This document shows, one piece after another, positions 30,685 through 35,894 of a stretch of DNA of 35,894 bases (its first letter is position 1; the number at the start of each line of letters is the position of its first letter). Both the position numbers and the translations under genes were made by a program. Source of the DNA: a virus; IMG/VR virus record IMGVR_UViG_3300017757_002288, positions 1 to 35,894 of that record; one strand, given 5' to 3'. The notes under the pieces were generated by a model, which had not been told where the DNA came from, ran no database searches, and worked only from the letters and a program-made list of their open reading frames with translations.

Positions 30685-30869
30685 TACTCTTCAGCTTCAC
30701 CAGTAGGTTCAGGTTGTTTATCCATCCAGTCTACTTGCATTTCAACACGTTTCATGTCGATTGCTTCTGCAGACTTCTGTTTGATTCCGTCAAAAACTTG
30801 TGCTTTTGCAGTATCCAACTTACCTTGTTCTATTGAATCTACTATTTCTTTTGCTATTTCACTACTCAT
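30684..30869 (-). CDS. Prohead core protein candidate in the gp67 position
   Basis: A 61-residue helical protein (MSSEIAKEIVDSIEQGKLDT...) with an acidic end (EPTGEAEE). Size, composition and place directly after gp20 fit gp67, a small acidic scaffold component processed by gp21. Its stop overlaps the next start by one base. Confidence 0.7.
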   Translation of the reverse strand: MSSEIAKEIVDSIEQGKLDTAKAQVFDGIKQKSAEAIDMKRVEMQVDWMDKQPEPTGEAEE

Positions 30870-30872
30870 TTA

Positions 30873-32408
30873 TTAAAATCCTCCGAAGTCATCTTCGCCT
30901 TTTTCATCTGATTCACCCTCTCCTTCTTTGGAGATTTGTTTATCTATCTTTTTAATGTCTTCTTCCGTCTGCATTAGAATGTATTTTCTAACATATTCTT
31001 TAGAATAATACTGTCCAACATAGTCGGATACTTGAGAAAGAGTATCTATTCTCTCTCTCATTATTTCTGCATCCTTCAACTCTGTAAAATGATTGTCGGT
31101 TGCAAAATCGTACTGTAAGAAGTCTTTGATTAAATCAAACTCTTCTCCAGTTGTGATTTCCTTAAGAACTAATTGTGTCTTAAGAATATCAGTAAAAACT
31201 CTTGCAAACTTCTTCTGAAGTCTGTTTGTGAACTTATTAAATTTAAGTTCGTCTCTAGAAATTTCAGACGCACGACCCATATTGAATCCATTGTCTGCTT
31301 CCATTCTAGAGGCAGGAACGTTTAGTGATTGATATAGTTTCTTCTTAAAGTATTCTATATCTGCAATATCATCTAAATTCTGTCCGCCTGGAAGTGTAGT
31401 AATCTCTGTTCCTCTACCACCTTCTCTTCTTGGTAACCAAAAATCTTCCAACATACTCATATGTTTTCTATCGTCTTTGATTTCCCCTGTATCTGCATTG
31501 TAGACTAACTTGTTCTTGTAACGATTCATAACGTCTGCAAGATACTGTTCTGCCTTTGCTTTAGGAAGGTTACCTACGTCTATGTAGAAAATCCTTCTTT
31601 CAGGAGCTCTTGATATCCTATAGATAACAAGTGCATCTTCTAACATTGATAACTGATTTGCAGTCTTCAATGCTTTATGCAAATACCCGATTACAACATT
31701 CTTAGTGTAATCTAATAGACCCGAAGTAGTGTATGTCACTGCCTCAGGTGCAATTTTTACTGTAACCCCTTCGGTTGCAGTCGATTTATCGAATCCTTTG
31801 TCGTTAAACATATAGAATTCTTCAATCTTTTTAATTCTATCTATCTTAGTCCTAGGGTCTTTTTCCTTTTCAATGTTTCTGACCTTCTTAATCTTAATTG
31901 GGTCAACATTTCTTAGGTCAACGATACCTAACTTAGGTCGTTTACTATCAACAACCTTATGGAAGTATATTCTTCCATCTACGTACCATTTTCTGAATAA
32001 TTCATGAGAGTTCTGATTGAACTTCATTAGAGATAAGATGTGATTAAACTCTTCTTGTATCTTTGTTTTGATACTGTCAGAGAGTTTTACATCTCTGAGG
32101 TCAAGGGTCACTATCTTATCTGATGTGTCAGAAGTGATACACTCATTGACTATATCTTCGATTGCCGAATCACACTCGGGAACCAAAGAGGTTTCTCGGT
32201 ATCTACGAATGAGTTCTGCCTCACTCTTGACACCACCTTCCATATCGACATACGACCCGTAGGCTGCACCCGATACGAAACCACTCTGTTGCTCAATGAC
32301 GGGAGTTCCATCATCGTCAACGGGTGGGACAAAGGACTTTTGATTTTTGTCCTCTATCGTTCTTAAATCGTCTTTCTTACGATTTATTTCAAACCCTAAA
32401 ATTTCCAT
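30873..32408 (-). CDS. 20: Portal vertex protein gp20
   Basis: A 511-residue protein of T4 gp20 length (524). Recognisable blocks: ELIRRYRETSLVPECDSAIEDIVNECI, RIYFHKVVD, LEDALVIYRISRAPERRIFYIDVGNLPKAKAEQYL, and LPGGQNLDDIADIEYF. It forms the dodecameric DNA entry ring and starts head assembly. A late box lies 5 bases before the ATG with no ribosome site, so the predicted late mRNA is leaderless. Confidence 0.97.
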   Translation of the reverse strand: MEILGFEINRKKDDLRTIEDKNQKSFVPPVDDDGTPVIEQQSGFVSGAAYGSYVDMEGGVKSEAELIRRYRETSLVPECDSAIEDIVNECITSDTSDKIVTLDLRDVKLSDSIKTKIQEEFNHILSLMKFNQNSHELFRKWYVDGRIYFHKVVDSKRPKLGIVDLRNVDPIKIKKVRNIEKEKDPRTKIDRIKKIEEFYMFNDKGFDKSTATEGVTVKIAPEAVTYTTSGLLDYTKNVVIGYLHKALKTANQLSMLEDALVIYRISRAPERRIFYIDVGNLPKAKAEQYLADVMNRYKNKLVYNADTGEIKDDRKHMSMLEDFWLPRREGGRGTEITTLPGGQNLDDIADIEYFKKKLYQSLNVPASRMEADNGFNMGRASEISRDELKFNKFTNRLQKKFARVFTDILKTQLVLKEITTGEEFDLIKDFLQYDFATDNHFTELKDAEIMRERIDTLSQVSDYVGQYYSKEYVRKYILMQTEEDIKKIDKQISKEGEGESDEKGEDDFGGF

Positions 32409-32413
32409 ACTAA

Positions 32414-32421
32414 TATTTATA
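32414..32421 (-). promoter_or_regulatory. T4-type late promoter for gp20
   Basis: TATAAATA followed by TTAGT and the ATG at 32408. Just upstream is a short ACCAC/GTGGT inverted repeat (32422-32437 region), too weak to call a terminator. Confidence 0.7.
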
Positions 32422-32454
32422 CCACATTATAGTGGTCACTTTTCACTGTAAAAG

Positions 32455-32952
32455 TTATTGAACTCTTTCCCAGTGAGAGAAAGTAAAGTCAACTGTAAAT
32501 TCCTCAAGTGCATCTACTGTATCATATGATAAAGCAATTTCACCTATGTTTTTTGGGAACATGTTGAAAAACTCGTATCTCGCAAGGACTGAGTCATCTT
32601 TGTTAAGCTGTTCTACGAATGCTCTAGAAATAAGATAGTCTGTAGTTGTTGAACCTTCTCCACTATCTAATGCTTGAATCTCTTCTTGCCATGCTTCTAG
32701 ACCACTTCTTACTGAGAACTCAACATCATTGATAACTGTAATCTGCCAGTCAGCAAATGTTCTCTCTCCAGCAAGTTTAAGATTGTGTCCTCTGAAAGGA
32801 ACCACAACTTCTCCCAACGTAGCCGCAGGGATATTAGCAGCTTTACATAAGAATTCAATCTTATTACCAGCTCTTGGTATGAAAACTTTAAATCGGTTAG
32901 CTCTTGGGCCTCCTCCGATAAGTTGTGCTTTAAATTGGTCTATAGTTGCCAT
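32455..32952 (-). CDS. 19: Tail tube protein gp19
   Basis: A 165-residue protein of T4 gp19 length (163), with NRFKVFIPRAGNKIEFLCKAANIPAATLG, the FRGHNLKLAGERTFADWQITVINDVEF block and the C-terminal DFTFSHWERV. It polymerises as hexamer rings to form the inner tail tube. It follows the sheath gene by 10 bases with a good ribosome site. Confidence 0.96.
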   Translation of the reverse strand: MATIDQFKAQLIGGGPRANRFKVFIPRAGNKIEFLCKAANIPAATLGEVVVPFRGHNLKLAGERTFADWQITVINDVEFSVRSGLEAWQEEIQALDSGEGSTTTDYLISRAFVEQLNKDDSVLARYEFFNMFPKNIGEIALSYDTVDALEEFTVDFTFSHWERVQ

Positions 32953-32962
32953 TTATTTCTCC

Positions 32963-34951
32963 TTAAACTGCACTGTAAATTTCTTCAAAATCGACACCAC
33001 TTCTAGCAGCAACGAAATTCAAAGTTATAAAGTTAATACTTCTAGCAGGTTTCACAAAGATAGAACATACAAATTCGTTTCTATCTATAACTGTATCAGT
33101 GTTGTTAGTTTCATCACATAATACTGAGAAGTCTACTAGACCTCGTCTGTTCTTAACGTCTCTTAGGAAAGGTTCTACAGCAGCTCTAAACTGAGCTCTT
33201 GTGAATGCATCGTTGAATTCAAAGAGTTGTGATTTAGCTGCAACTGCAATTGCTTTCTCTAATACTATGAATAACCTTCTTACGTTGATTCTATCGAATG
33301 CAGAAGGTGAAGTTAGTGCTGTTTTATCTCCGAATAATACTGTTCCTTGGCCTGGGAAGGTAACAATTGGGTTAATTCTTGCACGATATAAGTCATCTCT
33401 TGATGATTGTGAAGGATTAAAAGCAAGTTTAGTAATACCTAAGTATTGACCTCTTGAGAAACCAGCAGGTGAGAACCATGGGTCTCTTAATAAGTCTGAC
33501 CTTGCCATAATACCCGCTGTATGTCCATTAGAGGGCACGTAGCAGTATTTGTCGTTATATCTGTCATATGAGTATACCCAACCACTGTCTAACACTGCAT
33601 ATGAGGAAGAAGTGACTGATGAATAATCAGCAATAACGTTTGTTGATTGTGTTGATTCACTTGATACACCAACAACACTTGCACGTCTTGGTGAACATAT
33701 AACCATGCAGTCTTTTCTGTCTTCTGCAATTTGTATAATTTGGTTACATATTGTGTTGTGGTCTGCAAGTAAATCTTGTTCGTTACCTGAACCATCGTCT
33801 GTTCTTGTTGAACCTACGATTAAGAATGACACGTCTACTGTTTCTGCATCACCGAAATGTGTTTGGTATGCACCATATTTCTCACCAGCAGTAGGAGCTC
33901 TTCCGTTAACTCCACCCTGTAATGAGTGAGAGATAACACCTGAAGGTCTTCCAAATGCTGTTGTAGCAGATTGTAAGTGTGTTCTTGTTTCGTTTGCACT
34001 TGCAAGTAGGTCTGTTGAATGACCTGACCAGTAAATATAGTCTGATTTTTGTGCAATTACGTTTTTGTAATAGTTTGACTCACCTTGAGAACCTTTTGAG
34101 TCTGACGCAAGTGATAAGAAACCATATGTTTCTAGGATTGTGTCTTTAACTCCAGTTAACTCTCCGTCTTCGTCTGAAACTACTACGTGAATTTCGTCAT
34201 CTGAACCACCAGCGGCAGTTGCAGTACCCGACTTGCCAGGTGCTTTATCGAAAGAACTATAGAACTCCCAATATCTATCTACGTTAGCACCTGAGGCAAC
34301 TAATGCAGTTAGACCTGTTCCAGCAGGTTGTCCGATTGCTTCAACTACTATTGAAGTTGAATCGGGGATTGAAGTCACTCTATACTCTGTATTGTGACCT
34401 GCGAATCTAACGATATCTCTAACAAACATTCCTGAAGAAGCAGTAACAGATATTGTTGTCTGTCCTACTGATTCTTGTGCAGAAGTTGTTGTTACTGCGT
34501 CGTTAAAATACGCATCTGATGAACCACAAACGGAAACTTTTAATGAATTACCTAAAGAACCTGCGTATTTTGCAATGTAATTACCTACAGTTCCACTCTG
34601 AGAACCATCTTGGTAAGTGTTGACGTAATCGTCATCGTTCTTTAATAATGCAGTTGCGTTTGAAGCGTTTGCGTTGTTTAGTTGAGATGTGTTGATTCTA
34701 ACCACTCTAAGTGATGAACCATACTTTAAAAATGCTTCCGCTGAATAGAAGTCCTCTGCTCCAGCGTCGGAATTAGCAGGTTGATAGAAATTATCAACTA
34801 AACCCTTTGAATCTGAAACTGTTACTACTTCACCAACAGGGCCCCATTGGAAATGTCCAGCAAATGCACCTGTAGTTGATGATACCGCTGGAACAACATT
34901 TGTAAGGTCTATCTCTGAGACCTGTACGCCTGGTGATACTTGAAATGCCAT
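32963..34951 (-). CDS. 18: Tail sheath protein gp18
   Basis: A 662-residue protein of T4 gp18 length (659). It begins MAFQVSPGVQVSEIDLTNVV and has the conserved C-terminal SRDDLYRARINPIVTFPGQGTVLFGDKTA, RINVRRLFIVLEKAI and the FVAARSGVDFEEI end. It forms the contractile outer tail. CAGGAG ribosome site; late box 40 bases upstream. The central region (residues about 150-250) is the variable surface domain. Confidence 0.97.
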   Translation of the reverse strand: MAFQVSPGVQVSEIDLTNVVPAVSSTTGAFAGHFQWGPVGEVVTVSDSKGLVDNFYQPANSDAGAEDFYSAEAFLKYGSSLRVVRINTSQLNNANASNATALLKNDDDYVNTYQDGSQSGTVGNYIAKYAGSLGNSLKVSVCGSSDAYFNDAVTTTSAQESVGQTTISVTASSGMFVRDIVRFAGHNTEYRVTSIPDSTSIVVEAIGQPAGTGLTALVASGANVDRYWEFYSSFDKAPGKSGTATAAGGSDDEIHVVVSDEDGELTGVKDTILETYGFLSLASDSKGSQGESNYYKNVIAQKSDYIYWSGHSTDLLASANETRTHLQSATTAFGRPSGVISHSLQGGVNGRAPTAGEKYGAYQTHFGDAETVDVSFLIVGSTRTDDGSGNEQDLLADHNTICNQIIQIAEDRKDCMVICSPRRASVVGVSSESTQSTNVIADYSSVTSSSYAVLDSGWVYSYDRYNDKYCYVPSNGHTAGIMARSDLLRDPWFSPAGFSRGQYLGITKLAFNPSQSSRDDLYRARINPIVTFPGQGTVLFGDKTALTSPSAFDRINVRRLFIVLEKAIAVAAKSQLFEFNDAFTRAQFRAAVEPFLRDVKNRRGLVDFSVLCDETNNTDTVIDRNEFVCSIFVKPARSINFITLNFVAARSGVDFEEIYSAV

Positions 34952-34990
34952 ACTTTTACTCCTGTTAATGTAAAAAGTTGTTTACTGTTT

Positions 34991-34998
34991 TATTTATA
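34991..34998 (-). promoter_or_regulatory. T4-type late promoter for gp18-gp19
   Basis: TATAAATA in the 78-base gap between gp17 and gp18; predicted +1 near 34985, leader of about 34 bases with CAGGAG. Confidence 0.72.
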
Positions 34999-35029
34999 AC
35001 TTTAAATAACCCAACAAACCTACTTTGTT

Positions 35030-35893
35030 TTAATTATTCATAGATGATGTGAACCATCTGTCTCCTTCAGTGTCTACAAAGGTATCTTGACCACTTTGTC
35101 CGTCAAAAACACCAGCTGGTAGTAAATCATCTTCTATTAACTTCTGTTGTTCTGCATATAATAAGTCTTTAACTTGTGTATCTGTTAAATGTTCAAAGTA
35201 TGCAGTTGTTACAAACCAACTGAATAACACTAAATTCATGACCATATCGTCATTATATCCTCTATCCGCTTCCCAACTATTTCCCTTATGGACAAAAGTC
35301 ATAAGTTCTGTTATAGTGTGCCTATCGTTGAGGATAAGTCTATTTTCTTCTAATAATTCTTTAAGAGTAGAACAACCGATTCTCTTAATCTTTCTCGACA
35401 TAGTTACACCAATGTCTTCTGCTTTTAATTGACCTTGGACAAAAACATTCGGATATTCTATCTCGTAATGTAATTGTGTTGCAACCATTCCACCCTCTGC
35501 ATTATTTTCTATAATAACGACTGGTTCATTATAATGTTTTACGTATTTATTTATAATATCGGGAAAGAGAAGAGGTGATATCATATTATCCCTATACGTG
35601 CAAACTTGTTTAAATGGACTCGTAGTCACGTCTATAATCGTGAATGTAGAGTAATCCATACCTCTTCCTTTTGATACATCTACAGTGCAAACGTATCTAT
35701 GACCTTCAATTGGTCTTTCATATAGAAACAGATTGTCTTTATTCCAATCGGGGTCTAATGCTCTCATACCAAGTAGTGTATTACTATTGATAAGTGTATT
35801 ACCAGTTCCTAAGAATGAGTTTCCATACTCTTGTTCGAATTGTGCTTCTGAAGTGTTTGCAATTGTTTCTTTCTTCCATTCGTCATCTCTGCC
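35030..35893 (-). CDS. 17: Terminase large subunit gp17, C-terminal part
   Basis: The frame is open to the right edge, so the start lies outside; 287 residues are present. They begin GRDDEWKKETIANTSEAQFE and include FLGTGNTLI, then the RNase-H-like nuclease domain: VCTVDVSKGRGMDYSTFTIID (first metal-binding Asp), VVIIENNAEGG and the C-terminal NDDMVMNLVLFSWFV. This is the packaging motor nuclease that cuts DNA and threads it through gp20. The N-terminal ATPase half is not in the window. Confidence 0.95.
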   Translation of the reverse strand, partial: GRDDEWKKETIANTSEAQFEQEYGNSFLGTGNTLINSNTLLGMRALDPDWNKDNLFLYERPIEGHRYVCTVDVSKGRGMDYSTFTIIDVTTSPFKQVCTYRDNMISPLLFPDIINKYVKHYNEPVVIIENNAEGGMVATQLHYEIEYPNVFVQGQLKAEDIGVTMSRKIKRIGCSTLKELLEENRLILNDRHTITELMTFVHKGNSWEADRGYNDDMVMNLVLFSWFVTTAYFEHLTDTQVKDLLYAEQQKLIEDDLLPAGVFDGQSGQDTFVDTEGDRWFTSSMNN

Positions 35894-35894
35894 A

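Noticed and set aside
32422-32437. ACCAC/GTGGT hairpin between gp19 and gp20 as a terminator
   Set aside because: Only a 5-bp stem without a T-tract; it lies just upstream of the gp20 late box and may be incidental.
35568-35575. TATAAATA inside gp17
   Set aside because: No gene starts nearby downstream; AT-rich coding sequence explains it.
1-35894. tRNA genes, CRISPR arrays, integrase, attachment sites, insertion sequences
   Set aside because: No cloverleaf, repeat-spacer pattern, recombinase or transposase motif was found on either strand by reading.

Overview
The window reads as about 36 kb of a T4-like (myovirus) phage genome. It is AT-rich, tightly packed, and every convincing gene lies on the minus strand, so transcription runs from high to low coordinates. 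The core genes have the content and order of marine T4-like phages (cyanophage and pelagiphage type). The curli-related block supports a pelagimyophage-like (SAR11 myophage) or similar marine proteobacterial phage, because, as far as I recall, curli-like clusters have been reported in pelagimyophages. The host assignment is an inference.

Right to left (5' to 3' of the transcripts). 35.9-27.0 kb is the virion block: terminase large subunit gp17 (cut by the window edge), tail sheath gp18, tail tube gp19, portal gp20, two small prohead-core candidates (gp67/gp68 positions), protease gp21, scaffold gp22 and major capsid protein gp23, closed by a strong terminator. 27.0-22.2 kb holds two small unknowns, a tail-tube-like protein, UvsY, two 2OG-Fe(II) oxygenases, UvsW and an Sm-like-fold candidate. 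22.2-21.0 kb is a cassette of tiny membrane proteins around a c-type cytochrome. 20.9-14.8 kb has late sigma factor gp55, gp47/gp46 nuclease, a large unknown late protein, peptide deformylase and a third 2OG oxygenase. 14.8-9.9 kb has an unknown gene, a CobT-like VWA/metallopeptidase protein, a CobS-like AAA+ ATPase and small genes. 9.9-6.9 kb is the replication clamp block: gp45, gp44, gp62, RegA. 6.9-0 kb is the accessory block: a holin-like protein, membrane proteins, CsgF, CsgG, two curlin-repeat proteins, a FecR-domain protein and a CHASE2 adenylate/guanylate cyclase that runs off the left edge.

Regulation can be partly read from the DNA. Exact T4 late boxes (TATAAATA) precede gp18, gp20, gp22, the 26.4 kb structural genes, the 500-residue unknown, the holin-like gene, the gene pair ahead of csgF, and the second curlin group. 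The curli/cyclase module is therefore predicted to be expressed late, with virion genes, using gp55 and clamp gp45 that are also encoded here. A second promoter class (TTGACW, 18-bp spacer, TAYAMT) with a shared spacer core precedes the CobS-like, CobT-like and 14.4 kb genes. At five genes the promoter places the expected transcription start exactly on the A of the ATG, which predicts leaderless mRNAs.

The most unusual content is the late-expressed curli secretion/amyloid set coupled to a FecR protein and a CHASE2 cyclase, and the cytochrome c cassette. Many genes are shorter than 100 codons and overlap by ATGA/TAATG junctions; several were found by reading the gaps between larger genes. No tRNA, CRISPR array, integrase or insertion sequence was seen, and no gene-free stretch longer than about 120 bases remains.
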